Of a stretch of 64,000 nucleotides of DNA, positions 16,023-28,377 are shown one piece after another (position 1 is the stretch's first letter; each line of letters begins with the position of its first letter). Below the pieces are notes generated by a model that made no database searches, was not told the DNA's origin, and saw only the letters and a list, made by a program, of their open reading frames with translations. Where the stretch lies: contig NZ_GL878509.1 in the NCBI RefSeq assembly GCF_000194945.1, forward strand, positions 124,001 through 188,000. The letters run 5' to 3'. This stretch comes from Streptococcus sanguinis SK1 = NCTC 7863 (GTDB lineage: Bacteria; Bacillota; Bacilli; Lactobacillales; Streptococcaceae). A program made the position numbers and the translations under genes.

Positions 16023-16160
16023 CTATATATCCACCCTAAATCCTATTATTTTTGAGTTATTTTCTTTTTTATCTAAATCGTGTATTGCTTTTTCAAAATC
16101 TCTGTACGACAAATAGCTCAACTCTACATCAGTTAGAGCTGATACTATCTCTTCTTTCAT
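16023..16160 (-). CDS. Possible 45-aa protein or gene remnant
   Basis: The frame encodes MKEEIVSALTDVELSYLSYR followed by DFEKAIHDLDKKENNSKIIGFRVDI and ends 37 nt before the WYL start. GGCGGAG precedes the ATG. The frame stays open for 22 codons upstream of this ATG (DHTSYVRKLFELVLYIQAERL...), which argues equally for the 3' scrap of a longer gene cut by the neighbouring insertion element. No family recognised. Confidence 0.4.
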   Translation of the reverse strand: MKEEIVSALTDVELSYLSYRDFEKAIHDLDKKENNSKIIGFRVDI

Positions 16161-16269
16161 CAGTCGCTCCGCCTGAATATATAAAACTAACTCAAATAGT
16201 TTTCTGACATAAGAGGTATGGTCTTACATTTTTTATCAGTTATTAGAGTTATTTAATAAAACAAAACAA

Positions 16270-16980
16270 TCATAACCACCCGTCTAACGGGTGGTTTGTC
16301 CCAGGGCTATAAGCCCACATCACCAGCCAGCGCCTAAAGACGCTGGCTTTCACTTTGTTCAAGCCTCATTGCTCTTGACTCGTAACAAACCTCTCAAAGA
16401 GGTGTTTGCATTACTTACCACTATCCCTAAAGGGATCCTCATATTCTTTTACACTCAATTTATCCAACGCTATATCATGCTTTTCCTGCTCTTGGATATA
16501 TTTCTTAATGGTGGCTTCATTAAGGCCTACTGTACTCACGTAATAGCCTTCCGCCCAAAAATGTCGGTTCCCAAACTTATATTTTAGATTGGCGTGCTTA
16601 TCAAACATCATGAGAGCACTTTTACCTTTTAAATATCCCATGAAACTAGAAACACTTATCCTCGGTGGAATACTTACCAACATATGTACATGATCTGGCA
16701 TTAAGTGACCCTCGATAATTTCAACACCTTTATAACTACATAATCGGTGAAATATTTCACCCAAACTGTTTCGATATTGATTATAGATAACTTTTCGTCT
16801 ATACTTAGGTGTAAACACAATGTGATAGAACACATCCACTTTGTGTGTGATAAACTATGTGCCTTTTGCGCCATATATTTCTCCTTTCGCTTTACAATTG
16901 GCTTGAACACCTTTATTGTATCGCGTTGGGAGTTTTTTTGGTATAACCTTCAATGCGCACCCGCGTAGCGGGTGGTTTAT
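16270..16980 (-). mobile_element. IS200/IS605-family insertion sequence (IS200-like), decayed
   Basis: A single-gene element of about 0.7 kb, the usual IS200 size, encodes only a TnpA-type transposase and has subterminal hairpins in place of inverted ends. At 16274-16296 a perfect 10-bp stem (AACCACCCGT/ACGGGTGGTT) has a 3-nt loop. At 16958-16974 CACCCGC and GCGGGTG form the other end hairpin. A further stem AGCCAGCG/CGCTGGCT (16325-16348) lies inside. The exact ends cannot be set because IS200 makes no target duplication. Confidence 0.8.
16411..16874 (-). pseudogene. tnpA: IS200-like transposase tnpA, frameshifted
   Basis: A Y1 (HUH) transposase. The main frame contains the metal-binding HVH of MPDHVHMLV and the nucleophile tyrosine region IKKYIQEQ, and ends in EYEDPFRDSGK. 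The true N-terminus, MAQKAHSLSHTKWMC, is in another frame starting at 16874. The two parts join at about 16829-16833, where one base is missing relative to an uninterrupted TnpA (TGT-TC-TATCAC). The full span is 464 nt, not a multiple of three. The copy is therefore probably inactive unless rescued by frameshifting. Confidence 0.8.
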
Positions 16981-16982
16981 TT

Positions 16983-17006
16983 GTCTCGCACCTAGCGGAG
17001 CGAGAC
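16983..17006. repeat. Hairpin GTCTCGC/GCGAGAC beyond the IS end
   Basis: Seven-base arms with a 10-nt loop lie just outside the IS200 end hairpin and before the polC terminator. It may belong to the IS end or be an older scrap; its role is unknown. Confidence 0.35.
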
Positions 17007-17025
17007 AGACTGAAAGTCACAACAA

Positions 17026-17053
17026 AAAAGATGGAGAAAATCGTCCATCTTTT
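17026..17053 (-). terminator. Terminator after polC
   Basis: Read on the minus strand, AAAAGATGGA and TCCATCTTTT pair around an 8-nt loop and are followed by TTGTTG. Confidence 0.8.
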
Positions 17054-17070
17054 AATTTTTCTGAATTGTT

Positions 17071-20000
17071 TTAGAAAAACTCATCAAACAAACTCAACTG
17101 GTTATCTTCAGGCATATTGCCTAGAATACCCATATCGTCCATTTTTTCGACTAGGGTGCTAGAGAGGCCACCACGTTTGCGGAGCTCTGTCTTAGAGAGG
17201 AATTCACCTTCTTTCCGTGCTCTGACCACTTGGCGAGCAACGTTGTCACCCAGACCGTCCATAGCAGAGAATGGTGGGATAAGGGTATCTCCTTCGATGA
17301 GAAACTCGGTCGCATGGCTCTTGTAGAGATCCAGCTTTCCGAATTTGAAGCCCCGCTCCAGCATTTCATTGACGATTTCCAAGGTCGTATAAAGGTCAAT
17401 TTCTACATTGGAGGCTTCGTTGTTCTTACGCTTTTCAGCGATTTCGTCCATCCGGCGCTTGACGGCATCAAGTCCGCCACTCATTGTCTTGATATCAAAT
17501 GCTTTAGCCCGAATGGAGAAATAAGCACAATAGTAATAAATCGGATGATGCACCTTGAAGTAGGCCACCCGCAGGGCCATCATAACATAGGCTGCTGCAT
17601 GGGCCTTGGGGAACATGTACTTGATTTTTCCACAGGACTCGATGTACCATTCTGGCACATTGTTTTCCTTCATGGCTGCGATGTAGCCATTGCGCTCTTC
17701 TTCAGAAATCTTCAGCCAAAGGCCCTTCCGCACGCGCTCCATAATCGTAAAGGCCATCTTAGGCTCCAAGCCCTTGTGCATGAGGTAAACCATGATGTCG
17801 TCCCGACAGCCAATAACGGTGGACAGGTCAGCAATCCCTTGTTTGATCAAGTCCTGAGCATTGCCTAGCCAAACGTCCGTACCGTGAGAGAGACCAGATA
17901 GCTGTAAGAGCTCGGCAAAGGTGGTCGGATGGGTCTCATCAACCATGCCCCGTACAAAATTAGTCCCAAACTCCGGAATCCCCAGCATACCAGTCGGCGT
18001 GCCGATTTGCTCCTGAGTCACACCCAGAATGTCTGTTCCAGAAAAGAGGGCCATGACGCCAGCGTCATCCATAGGAATGTCATTTGGATCAATGCCAGAC
18101 AAGTCCTGAAGCTTCCGAATCATGGTCGGATCATCGTGTCCCAGAACGTCTAGCTTGAGGACATTTTCATCGATATCGTGGAAGTTGAAGTGAGTGGTCT
18201 GCCACTCAGCTGTCACATCATCTGCTGGATATTGGACCGGTGTAAAGTCATAAACATCCATGTAGTTAGGGATAACAACGATTCCGCCCGGGTGTTGTCC
18301 AGTCGTCCGCTTGACTCCGGCAGCTCCCTGCGCCAGACGCTCAACTTCTGCGTCTCGGTAGAACTTCCCGTAGTCGCGCTCATAGCCCTTGACAAATCCA
18401 TAGGCCGTCTTAGCCGCAACGGTACCAACAGTACCAGCCCGAAAGGCATACTCCGCACCAAAGATATCCCGCACGTCCAAGTGGGCGCTTGGCTGATCTT
18501 CTCCGGAGAAGTTCAAGTCAATATCGGGTACCTTGTCCCCGTCAAATCCAAGGAAAGTCTCAAATGGAATATCCTGACCGTTCTTGCTCAGCTTGCGGCC
18601 GCACTCTGGACAGTCCTTATCCGGCATATCAAAGCCAGAACCATAGGAGCCGTCCGTGATGAACTCGCTGTATTGGCATTTGCCACAGACATAGTGGGGT
18701 GATAGAGGATTAACCTCGGTAATCCCGATCATAGTCGCGACAAAGCTAGACCCGACAGACCCCCGCGAGCCTACCAGATAGCCCCGCTCATTGGATCGTT
18801 GCACCAGCATCTGCGAAGCCAAGTAAATCACGGCAAAACCATTCCCCAAGATGGAGCTCAGCTCTTTTTCGATCCGCAAATCTACGATATCTGGCAGAGG
18901 ATTGCCATAGATCTCAAAAGCCTTTTGATAGGTCAGCTCGGCAACTGTCTCCTCAGCCTTGTCAATGAAAGGCGTATAGAGGTCGCCCTTGACTACCTCA
19001 ACCGGCTCAAAGGTTTCCGCCAGCTGATTGGGATTTGTGATGACTAACTTCTTAGCCAACTCCTCGCCCAAAAATGCAAATTCGTCCAGCATCTCATTGG
19101 TGGTCCGGAAGTGAGCCTTAGGAAGCGGAGCCGGCTGGGCATTTTCGCCGTGGCCAATAGTCCGGTTAATCATGGCTCCCTGACCGAGACTGCGGACGAT
19201 AATCTCACGATAGATTTCTTCTTCCGGCTCGATATAGTGGACATTTCCCGTCGCAAGGACAGGTTTGCCCAAACGATCTCCGACCTCAATCAGGTTGCGA
19301 ATAATGGTCTGCAGTTCTTCCTGGTCCTTGATTTGTTCCTTGGCAATCAGCGGTTCATAGATAGCCGGCGGCATGACCTCGATAAAGTCATAATACTTGG
19401 CTACTTCGACAGCCGCATCTACCCCCTGAGAGACAACAGCGTCATAAACTTCGCCCTCTGAGCAGGCCGAGCCTAAAATCAAGCCTTCACGATGGGCATC
19501 CAGCACAGTCCGTGGAATCCGCGGGACACCTTCAAAATATTTGGTATTGGACAGACTGACTAACTTGAAAATATTCTTGAGACCCGTCTGATTTTTCACA
19601 TAAATGGTCGCATGCTTGACCCGAGCTTTCTTGTAGGAGTTCTCATCGACCAGATCCGTATTGAGATCCTTGAGATTGGTCACACCATGCTTTTCAGCCA
19701 CATCCTTGATAAAGATAAAGAGGAGACGGCCCGTCGCTTCCGCGTCATAGTTGGCCATGTGGTGGTGCTCCAGAGCAATCTGGAAACGCTTGGTCAAAGG
19801 CCCCAGACCATGACGCTTGTACTCTGGATAGAGATTGCGGGCAAATTCCAGCGTGTCAATAACTGGCTGGGTAATTTTCGGCAGGCCATGCCGCTCATAA
19901 TTGACATTCATAAAGCCCACGTCAAAGGTAGCATTATGGGCCACGAGGACACTGTCCTGGCAAAATTCCTGAAATTCTTTCAGCACCTGCTCCAGTGGCT

Positions 20001-21459
20001 TAGCATTGCGGACATGCTCATCTGTAATCCCGGTCAGATCCGTCGTAAAAGCCGAAAGAGGATGCCCAGGATTGATAAACTCATCAAACTCAGCGATGAT
20101 ATTGCCCTTGTGCATCTTGCTGGCAGCAACCTGAATCAAGTCATTGTAAACCGCTGAAAGTCCTGTTGTTTCGACGTCAAAGACTACATAGGTCGCATTG
20201 CTCAGCTCCATGTCCACTTCATTGTAGACGATGGGTACCCGGTCTTCTACAATATTGGCTTCCATGCCGTAAATCAGCTGAATACCAGCCTTCTTAGCAG
20301 CCTTGTAGCCATGGGGAAAGCTCTGCACATTGCCATGGTCAGTAATGGCGACAGCCTTGTGGCCCCATTTGGCTGCCGTTGCAACGATTTCCTCGACCTC
20401 AGGCAGGGCATCCATAGTAGACATATTGGTATGGGCGTGAAATTCAACCCGCTTCTGGCCCTCAGGCATCAAATCCTTGCGCTCATAGTGGGTAACAGCC
20501 TGCACATCCTGAACATTCATGGTCAGGTCGCGGGTGAAATTGTTCATCTCCACATTTCCCCGCACGCGCAGCCAGGCACCTTTCTTAATCATGTCAAACT
20601 TCTTGGCTTCTTCTTCGTTTTTCATCCATTTCTGCAAGGAGAAGCTGGAAGTGTAGTCTGTCATCTTGAAATTGAGCAAGACTCGGCCAGTTCGAGTGAC
20701 CTTCTGCTCCAGATCAAAGACCATTCCCTCAAAGACCAGACGATTTTCCTCAGTCTGAACTTCAATCATAGGGGTAATCTCTGCTTTATCCAGCTTTGGT
20801 TTAGCCGCAGCCTTGCGAGATTGGAAGTCATAGGCTGGCTTCTCCTCTGGCGGCGGTGCCATCTGCTGCAGGGATTCCATGGCTTTGAGAGCCTCTTCAT
20901 TGGCTGCTTGGACAATCTTGTCATTCTCCGCCTGGAAATTCTCCGCTTGCTGCTGGGTCAGTTCATCGCTGTGCTGAACCTGACAGGTCAGATGAGGAAA
21001 GCCGTACTTGACCAACTGCTGGCTGAGATTTGGCAAGTGATTCTTACGAAAATGCTCCGTATCAATGGTTGAAGCTCCTTCAATCAGCAGCTTGTCCCCA
21101 TCCAAATGAACCCGCAAATCCTGATACAGGCTTTTAAAGCCATGGCTGGCACATGGACCTTCCTCAAAGGCCAGCTGGTAATAAGCCTGTAAGAGCTCAT
21201 CCGACACCTGAGGAGCCTGACAGTGAATTTCAAAAATGGCCTGATTACCCGTCTTAGAAAACTCTTGAGCTAAGCGCTTCTGCAATTCCCGAAAAATCTC
21301 AATAGGCAGAATATTCGCAAAAGAAAAATGAAACTCCCAGACCCGACTGACCTTGTGGACCAGAACCTTCTCAATTTCTGCATTCAAAAAGGCCTCTGAA
21401 TTTCTCATTTCAAGGGGCATATCCAGCTGATGCATTAAAATTTCAAACTTGTTTGACAT
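17071..21459 (-). CDS. polC: DNA polymerase III alpha subunit, PolC type
   Basis: The replicative polymerase of low-GC Gram-positives. The 1462-aa product shows an N-terminal region, an OB-fold (about 225-320), and a PHP domain beginning at HAHTNMS near 340. A DEDD proofreading exonuclease ([10 protein letters not shown]) is inserted near 426 within the PHP region, the PolC hallmark. The polymerase core contains [12 protein letters not shown] near 980, and a C-terminal helix-hairpin-helix region follows. Length matches streptococcal PolC. GAGG precedes the ATG. It is monocistronic and forms the right border of the accessory island. Confidence 0.98.
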   Translation of the reverse strand: MSNKFEILMHQLDMPLEMRNSEAFLNAEIEKVLVHKVSRVWEFHFSFANILPIEIFRELQKRLAQEFSKTGNQAIFEIHCQAPQVSDELLQAYYQLAFEEGPCASHGFKSLYQDLRVHLDGDKLLIEGASTIDTEHFRKNHLPNLSQQLVKYGFPHLTCQVQHSDELTQQQAENFQAENDKIVQAANEEALKAMESLQQMAPPPEEKPAYDFQSRKAAAKPKLDKAEITPMIEVQTEENRLVFEGMVFDLEQKVTRTGRVLLNFKMTDYTSSFSLQKWMKNEEEAKKFDMIKKGAWLRVRGNVEMNNFTRDLTMNVQDVQAVTHYERKDLMPEGQKRVEFHAHTNMSTMDALPEVEEIVATAAKWGHKAVAITDHGNVQSFPHGYKAAKKAGIQLIYGMEANIVEDRVPIVYNEVDMELSNATYVVFDVETTGLSAVYNDLIQVAASKMHKGNIIAEFDEFINPGHPLSAFTTDLTGITDEHVRNAKPLEQVLKEFQEFCQDSVLVAHNATFDVGFMNVNYERHGLPKITQPVIDTLEFARNLYPEYKRHGLGPLTKRFQIALEHHHMANYDAEATGRLLFIFIKDVAEKHGVTNLKDLNTDLVDENSYKKARVKHATIYVKNQTGLKNIFKLVSLSNTKYFEGVPRIPRTVLDAHREGLILGSACSEGEVYDAVVSQGVDAAVEVAKYYDFIEVMPPAIYEPLIAKEQIKDQEELQTIIRNLIEVGDRLGKPVLATGNVHYIEPEEEIYREIIVRSLGQGAMINRTIGHGENAQPAPLPKAHFRTTNEMLDEFAFLGEELAKKLVITNPNQLAETFEPVEVVKGDLYTPFIDKAEETVAELTYQKAFEIYGNPLPDIVDLRIEKELSSILGNGFAVIYLASQMLVQRSNERGYLVGSRGSVGSSFVATMIGITEVNPLSPHYVCGKCQYSEFITDGSYGSGFDMPDKDCPECGRKLSKNGQDIPFETFLGFDGDKVPDIDLNFSGEDQPSAHLDVRDIFGAEYAFRAGTVGTVAAKTAYGFVKGYERDYGKFYRDAEVERLAQGAAGVKRTTGQHPGGIVVIPNYMDVYDFTPVQYPADDVTAEWQTTHFNFHDIDENVLKLDVLGHDDPTMIRKLQDLSGIDPNDIPMDDAGVMALFSGTDILGVTQEQIGTPTGMLGIPEFGTNFVRGMVDETHPTTFAELLQLSGLSHGTDVWLGNAQDLIKQGIADLSTVIGCRDDIMVYLMHKGLEPKMAFTIMERVRKGLWLKISEEERNGYIAAMKENNVPEWYIESCGKIKYMFPKAHAAAYVMMALRVAYFKVHHPIYYYCAYFSIRAKAFDIKTMSGGLDAVKRRMDEIAEKRKNNEASNVEIDLYTTLEIVNEMLERGFKFGKLDLYKSHATEFLIEGDTLIPPFSAMDGLGDNVARQVVRARKEGEFLSKTELRKRGGLSSTLVEKMDDMGILGNMPEDNQLSLFDEFF

Positions 21460-21624
21460 GATATTTCCTCGTACAGTAGTGACCCTATTTTACCATAAAT
21501 CAGCACTTTTTTCGATAGAAAAAGAGTAGGACAAAGCGCGACTCCTACACAATTATTAAGATATTCTTCCTGGAGCTAAGTTATGATATAATAGAAAAAA
21601 CATTTATCAAAAGGAGTCTTAATT

Positions 21625-22167
21625 GTGAAGAAAATTCTTTTAGCCTGTGCTTGTCTGTTGACCCTGACTGCCTGCAGTATGCCTAATCAGCATAAGCAAG
21701 AAAACAAGCCCAAGCAAAATCAGAGTCAAAGCAAGACTAAAGAAGAAAAGACGAAGACAAAAACTTTTTCTCGTTCAGTAAGCGATGATTCCGTCATTAA
21801 AGTCAAAGTCTACTATCAAAAAGATAAGATTACTGCTTTTTCTTTCATTACAGAAAAAGAGATTCCTGATGAGGAAAAAGGTAAAAGTCGCAAAGAGCTG
21901 GCTGATATTTATCAAAAAGACATGGAAAGCAGTCCCAATTTTGAAGCGGTTCACAAGACCAAGGGGATTGAGTCAGAGGTTAGAATTTCTGCAGATAAAA
22001 AAATAGTTCATCAATCTGTCACCTTAGATTTGAATAAGATTGATATAGACGAAGCTGCTGCTGCTTTTGGAGTGACGAACCAAGAGGACACCATATTTGA
22101 AAGGCTAAAAGATAAACCAGAAGACTTTTTTGAAGCTATCAAAGAGCAAGGTTTGACAGAAGAATAA
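21625..22167 (+). CDS. YehR family lipoprotein (DUF1307)
   Basis: The start codon is GTG, chosen because AAGGAG lies 8 nt upstream and a signal peptide follows at once. The lipobox LTAC places the lipidated Cys at residue 17. The 180-aa mature region has a charged Gln/Lys linker and then the DUF1307 domain (residues 60-180), recognised from VKVYYQKDKITAFSFITEKE and LADIYQKDMES. The protein is held at the outer face of the membrane; function unknown. A TATAAT lies about 30 nt upstream. It is monocistronic with a bidirectional terminator. Confidence 0.82.
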   Translation: MKKILLACACLLTLTACSMPNQHKQENKPKQNQSQSKTKEEKTKTKTFSRSVSDDSVIKVKVYYQKDKITAFSFITEKEIPDEEKGKSRKELADIYQKDMESSPNFEAVHKTKGIESEVRISADKKIVHQSVTLDLNKIDIDEAAAAFGVTNQEDTIFERLKDKPEDFFEAIKEQGLTEE

Positions 22168-22220
22168 AAAAAGCTTTCTGAGTGATTTAACTTTACAGTT
22201 AATACTCAGAAGGCTTTTTC
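22167..22220. terminator. Bidirectional terminator between lipoprotein and PH-domain genes
   Basis: Long arms AAAAAGCTTTCTGAGT and ACTCAGAAGGCTTTTT pair almost perfectly, with A/T-runs outside. Confidence 0.85.
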
Positions 22221-22223
22221 TGT

Positions 22224-22604
22224 CTATCTTAACACTGCTTCCGCTAAGGCTTTTTGAATGGCTATAACACTACGATCGCTGGTAAATTGCAGGACTTCTG
22301 CTGGCTCTTGAGCGCTGGAAACCCAGATTTTCAGCTCAGCATCTAGGTCGAAATGGCCGGCTGTTTCTACTGAGAAGCGACTGATAGAGCGATAAGGAAA
22401 GGACTTATAAGAAGTCTTTTTGCCAGTCATTCCCTGCTTGTCGACCAAGATTAAGCGCTTATCTGTGAAGACAATCAAGTCACGAATGAGGCTAAAAGCT
22501 AGTTCCACATTCTCTGTTGATGTCAGAATATCCTCCAATTGTCTTTCTGTTTTTTCAATATCTTTCTGAGAGGCATTGCCTAATAAACCGCTGAATAATC
22601 CCAT
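22224..22604 (-). CDS. Bacterial PH-domain protein (bPH_1, formerly DUF1696)
   Basis: The 126-aa product matches the bPH_1 family: MGLFSGLLGNAS..., LIRDLIVFTDKRLILVDKQGMTGKKTSYKSFPYRSI, FSVETAGHFDLDAELKIWVS. It is a cytoplasmic beta-barrel-like protein with no catalytic motif and unknown role. The ATG at 22604 is chosen because GGAGG lies 8 nt upstream; ATGs at 22607 and 22661 are also in frame. It lies downstream of proS but behind a terminator. Confidence 0.8.
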   Translation of the reverse strand: MGLFSGLLGNASQKDIEKTERQLEDILTSTENVELAFSLIRDLIVFTDKRLILVDKQGMTGKKTSYKSFPYRSISRFSVETAGHFDLDAELKIWVSSAQEPAEVLQFTSDRSVIAIQKALAEAVLR

Positions 22605-22665
22605 CATTCGGTCCTCCAATCTATTTTTTCCTACTATAGCATTTTCAAGACCAATAAGCAAAAGA

Positions 22666-22692
22666 AAACTGCCAGATAAAACTGGCAGTTGT
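22666..22692 (-). terminator. Terminator after proS
   Basis: AACTGCCAG and CTGGCAGTT pair around a 5-nt loop, with TTTTCTTTT following on the minus strand. Confidence 0.8.
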
Positions 22693-22693
22693 T

Positions 22694-24565
<1,872 letters not shown>

Positions 24566-24609
24566 TCATTGAATAATTTCTTTTTCATAGTTCTAAGAAC
24601 TTTAGTTTC

Positions 24610-25866
24610 TTAGAAGAATAATTTCATGATATCGTTCCAGGTAACGGCAATCATCAGGATGACCATAATAGCCACTCCAGACAGAGTGATATAGGTCTCC
24701 GTTTCTCTTTTCAGCGGTTTTCTGCGGATAGCCTCCAGAATATTGAGGACGATTTTTCCACCGTCCAAGGCTGGAATGGGAATCAGGTTGAAAATACCGA
24801 TATTGAGCGACAGCATGGCCAAAAGGCTGAGTACTGCTGGCAAACCTTGCTCTGCAGCCTGACTGCTGAAATTGTAAATAGCGACCGGACCGCCCAGCTT
24901 ATTGATATTGAAGTTGAAGATGATATCTTTCAGAGCTGACAAAATGCGAACCGTTGTAGACCAAGCCGCAGTAAAGCCGCCAATGACCTTGTCCCAGAAG
25001 CCTGTCTTGACCGTTGGAGATACCCCTAGCAGATAACGATTGCCGTCTTTTTTAGGCTGTACAGTAATCTCTTTCGTTTCGCTGCCGTGTTTGTAGGTAA
25101 CAGACAAGGTCGGCGCTTCTTTACTCTTGGCTGTGATTTTCGCCAGAGCGCTGGTTAGATCCGCCCAGTTGCTAATCTCATAGTCATTAATTTTAAGGAT
25201 TTGGTCATTATTTTGAACCCCAGCAGCTGCTATAGCACTACCATCCATGACTTGAAAATGATTGCTGTTCTCATCGCGAACGCCACCCTGAACAAAGGCC
25301 AGCAGCATAAATACCAGGACACTCAGGATGAAGTTATTCATAGGCCCAGCAAAGTTGGTGATAAGACGTCCCCAGATACTAGCATTCTGATACTGAACAT
25401 CCAGCGGTGCAATCCGCACCTCAGTGCCGTCTTCTTCAACAATCGTTGCATCATGATCTACTGCATAAGTCTTGAGCTCGTCAAGGACTAGACCAGTGAT
25501 TTCCAGCTTTTTCTCAAAGTCAAAGCCAGTCACATTTATGGGCAGAGCTGTCTGGTCAACCTTTTTGCCAGAGAGATTGATACGAACCACCTTGCCCTCT
25601 GCATCCAAGGTCAGACTAGCCGGTGTCCCCACCTTAATGTCAGTGGAGTCTTCCCCCCAGCCGGCCATGCGCACATAGCCCCCCAAGGGTAAAATCCGAA
25701 TCGTATAGGCCGTCCCGTCCTTGCCAATATGGGAGAAAATCTTGGGTCCCATACCGATGGCGAACTCTCTGACCAAAATGCCGGACTTCTTCGCAAAGTA
25801 GAAGTGTCCGAACTCATGGACCACCACAATGATCCCAAAAATAATAATAAAGGTTATAAACTGCAT
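24610..25866 (-). CDS. rseP: RIP metalloprotease RseP (Eep)
   Basis: A site-2 membrane protease that cuts within membrane segments. In enterococci and streptococci (Eep) it trims signal peptides of lipoproteins to release pheromone-type peptides. The 418-aa product has the zinc motif HEFGH at residues 17-21 in the first helix, a central PDZ domain (about 195-280), and the third ligand motif [11 protein letters not shown] in the C-terminal part. Four hydrophobic regions match the family. It lies between cdsA and proS on one strand. Confidence 0.94.
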   Translation of the reverse strand: MQFITFIIIFGIIVVVHEFGHFYFAKKSGILVREFAIGMGPKIFSHIGKDGTAYTIRILPLGGYVRMAGWGEDSTDIKVGTPASLTLDAEGKVVRINLSGKKVDQTALPINVTGFDFEKKLEITGLVLDELKTYAVDHDATIVEEDGTEVRIAPLDVQYQNASIWGRLITNFAGPMNNFILSVLVFMLLAFVQGGVRDENSNHFQVMDGSAIAAAGVQNNDQILKINDYEISNWADLTSALAKITAKSKEAPTLSVTYKHGSETKEITVQPKKDGNRYLLGVSPTVKTGFWDKVIGGFTAAWSTTVRILSALKDIIFNFNINKLGGPVAIYNFSSQAAEQGLPAVLSLLAMLSLNIGIFNLIPIPALDGGKIVLNILEAIRRKPLKRETETYITLSGVAIMVILMIAVTWNDIMKLFF

Positions 25867-26091
25867 GGACTTCTATATTTTACCTTTCCTAGAAATCTTG
25901 TTTTTGCTTTTAAATCAAAGAAGGAGCAGAAAACGGCCAAATACCGAGCTTCCCGCCCCTGCATAGCTGACACTCTTGAAAATAGGTTAGAAGCTCAATT
26001 CAAAATTTTGAGCTCCAAATCCCAGTTTTATCTCAAATCGTTTTCTTTTGACAAGCTTGCCATCCCTTGCTTTCAGCCATGCACGACTGTC

Positions 26092-26895
26092 TTAGAACAA
26101 GCCGAAGAAATGCATGAGCGGAAAGACGAAGAGAAGGCTATCAAAACGATCCAAGACACCACCGTGGCCAGGAATGAATTTTCCTGAATCCTTGACCCCG
26201 AAATGACGCTTGACTGAGCTTTCGACCAAATCACCCAACTGGCCGGCAATACTAAAGAGCACTGCCAGAATCAAAAAGACAAGGGCATTATAAGGAGCGT
26301 ACACTTGCGGTCGAACCAACATAAAGATTCCAGTCACTAGAACGGCTGATAGAACGCCGCCTAGGCTGCCTTCAATCGTCTTATTAGGAGAAACTCTCGG
26401 CGCCAGCTTTCTTTTACCGAAACGCACCCCGACCAGATAAGCTCCACTGTCAGTAGCCCAGACGATAAAGAGAGCTAGCAGGACCTTGTCAATATTCATC
26501 AAGCGGGCATCAATCAAGGCATTAAAGCCAAGACCGACATAAAAACTCGCTGCAATCGGATAAGCCGCATCTTCAAAGGTATAGCTGGATCCTAGAACAG
26601 TCGAGATCAACAGAAGGAAGACGACCAAGCCATAGGCCACGACATTGCCATCCACTGGCAGAAACTTCAAATAGTTCTCCAGAGGTAGGGTCAGGACAAA
26701 GGCTGCCAGCATGGCCAAGACACCCTCGATGGTCGCTGTCGGCAGACCTTTCATTTGGAGAAATTCATGCACCGCCAGCATGGCCAGCAGGCCCACAAAA
26801 ATCTGAAAGATGACGCCTCCTGTCAATACCAGAGGAATAAAAATAGCAAGAGCGATTCCTCCAAAGATTAGACGTTTTTGTAAATTTTTACTCAT
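26092..26895 (-). CDS. cdsA: Phosphatidate cytidylyltransferase
   Basis: Makes CDP-diacylglycerol from phosphatidic acid and CTP for phospholipid synthesis at the membrane. The 267-aa product has about eight hydrophobic segments. The C-terminal family signature is SSVKRHFGVKDSGKFIPGHGGVLDRFDS, with the metal-binding Asp residues. It is followed by 225 bp before rseP. That gap holds no gene I can support, only a hairpin around 25992-26015 (AGCTCAA...TTGAGCT). Confidence 0.95.
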   Translation of the reverse strand: MSKNLQKRLIFGGIALAIFIPLVLTGGVIFQIFVGLLAMLAVHEFLQMKGLPTATIEGVLAMLAAFVLTLPLENYLKFLPVDGNVVAYGLVVFLLLISTVLGSSYTFEDAAYPIAASFYVGLGFNALIDARLMNIDKVLLALFIVWATDSGAYLVGVRFGKRKLAPRVSPNKTIEGSLGGVLSAVLVTGIFMLVRPQVYAPYNALVFLILAVLFSIAGQLGDLVESSVKRHFGVKDSGKFIPGHGGVLDRFDSLLFVFPLMHFFGLF

Positions 26896-26913
26896 ACTTT
26901 TTTACTTTCTCCC

Positions 26914-27663
26914 TTAAACACCGCCAAAACGTCGATTCCGACGGCTGTATTCTGCAATTGCAGCCTTCAAAGCCTTCTCATCAAAGTCAGGCCAGAGAAC
27001 ATCCGTAAAATACAGCTCACTGTAGGCTGACTGCCAAGGCAGAAAATTGCTGAGACGCAGCTCTCCACTGGTCCGAATCACCAGATCCGGATCGCGCAGC
27101 ATCTTAGGCAAATTGCTGGTATAGAGGTAGTTGCCAATGACTTCCTCAGTAATGTCGCCAGGACTGAGTTTGGCATCCAGAACATCCTGAGCAATCTCTT
27201 TAACAGCCTGATTGATCTCATATCGACCACCGTAGTTTAGGGCAAAATTGAGAATCAAACCTGTATTGAGCTTGGTCAGGCTTTCAGCCTTTTCCAGAGC
27301 TTCAAATGTCGCCTTAGGAAGCTTAGCCGTATCACCAATCATCTGGATTTTAACATTGTTCTTGTGCAGCTCCGGCACATAGCGGTCGTAAAATTCAACC
27401 GGCAGATTCATGATAAAGGAAACTTCCTTTTCCGGCCGAGACCAATTTTCCGTTGAAAAGGCATAGACAGTCAAGACCTGAACACCCATTTCCTTGGCAG
27501 CAATCGTCACCTTTTGCAGGGTTTCCATACCAGCCTTATGACCAAACACGCGCGGCTGCATCCTTTTTTTGGCCCAACGGCCGTTGCCGTCCATAATAAC
27601 AGCAATGTGCTTTGGAACATTCAGCGGTGCGTTCAGCTTTTCTTTTTTCTTAAAACTAAACAT
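26914..27663 (-). CDS. uppS: Isoprenyl transferase (undecaprenyl diphosphate synthase)
   Basis: Condenses isopentenyl units onto farnesyl diphosphate to build the C55 lipid carrier of cell-wall synthesis. The 249-aa product has the cis-prenyltransferase signature HIAVIMDGNGRWA with catalytic Asp25, GHKAGMETL, the FSTENWSRP segment, and the C-terminal DLVIRTSGELRLSNFLPWQSAYSELYF. It is the first gene of the cluster with cdsA, rseP and proS. Confidence 0.97.
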   Translation of the reverse strand: MFSFKKKEKLNAPLNVPKHIAVIMDGNGRWAKKRMQPRVFGHKAGMETLQKVTIAAKEMGVQVLTVYAFSTENWSRPEKEVSFIMNLPVEFYDRYVPELHKNNVKIQMIGDTAKLPKATFEALEKAESLTKLNTGLILNFALNYGGRYEINQAVKEIAQDVLDAKLSPGDITEEVIGNYLYTSNLPKMLRDPDLVIRTSGELRLSNFLPWQSAYSELYFTDVLWPDFDEKALKAAIAEYSRRNRRFGGV

Positions 27664-27871
27664 ACTTTTTATCCTATTTAAAGTTTTGTCAGTTCATTAT
27701 ATCATAAATCCTTGGAATGTGGGCAATTCATCCGCTTTTTCAAGCCTGAGGGCATAAAATAAGGACAGAATGTCAACCAGAGAATCTAAACTCAGTTAAA
27801 ACTCACCAGCCTGTCCAAACTGCGAGGCCAATAAGCTTGAAACCAGACACCTCCTAAACGTATGAGTCAAA

Positions 27872-27898
27872 ACAAAAAAACAGCCCGCAAGCTGTTTA
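27872..27898 (-). terminator. Terminator after yajC
   Basis: Read on the minus strand, AAACAGC and GCTGTTT pair around a 6-nt loop and are followed by TTTTG. Confidence 0.8.
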
Positions 27899-27903
27899 TT
27901 TCT

Positions 27904-28239
27904 TTACTCTTCAATTGCTGATTCTTCCTCGGGAAGGTCAACGCTTCCCTCACCGTCAGCAACAGCAGGAATCCCCTCAGTCAATGGCAGCACAGTCTTA
28001 ATAGCTGTCAGTTCAAAGGTCAGATAAACACCGTCCACATCCAGAACAACTGTTTTCTTGTCTGTGTCTACTTCATCCACTGTTCCGTACAAGCCGCCGA
28101 TGGTAATCACTTCATAACCCTTTTGCAGCTTGTTAAGACTCTCCATACGCTGCTGAGCCTGTTTCTTTTGAGTACGCATTTGGAAATAAGTCATCCCTAC
28201 CAGTACAACCGCAAATACAATAAGCATAATTGGATTCAT
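27904..28239 (-). CDS. yajC: Preprotein translocase subunit YajC
   Basis: An accessory protein of the SecYEG-SecDF translocase. The 111-aa product has a single N-terminal membrane helix (residues 4-20), then the conserved cytoplasmic part RTQKKQAQQRMESLNKLQKGYEVITIGGLYGTVDEVD, and an acidic tail. AAGGAGAAAAG precedes the ATG. It is monocistronic, between uppS and tkt. Confidence 0.92.
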   Translation of the reverse strand: MNPIMLIVFAVVLVGMTYFQMRTQKKQAQQRMESLNKLQKGYEVITIGGLYGTVDEVDTDKKTVVLDVDGVYLTFELTAIKTVLPLTEGIPAVADGEGSVDLPEEESAIEE

Positions 28240-28377
28240 ATCTTTTCTCCTTCGAATATCATATATGAACTACTATAGCAGATTTCCCTTATTTTTACAA
28301 GACGATTCTGACTTTTCAGGTAAATTCCATCTCAAGTCAGAGGAAGCATGACTGGCCTGGATGCATTTTTTTAAAAG

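Noticed and set aside
16983-17053. Both hairpins after polC as one terminator
   Set aside because: Only 17026-17053 is followed by a T-run on the minus strand; the GTCTCGC hairpin lacks one and lies next to the IS end.
26092-26187. A plus-strand frame (25729-26187) spanning the rseP-cdsA gap
   Set aside because: Most of it is antisense to rseP and cdsA; no start signal; treated as a shadow of the real genes.
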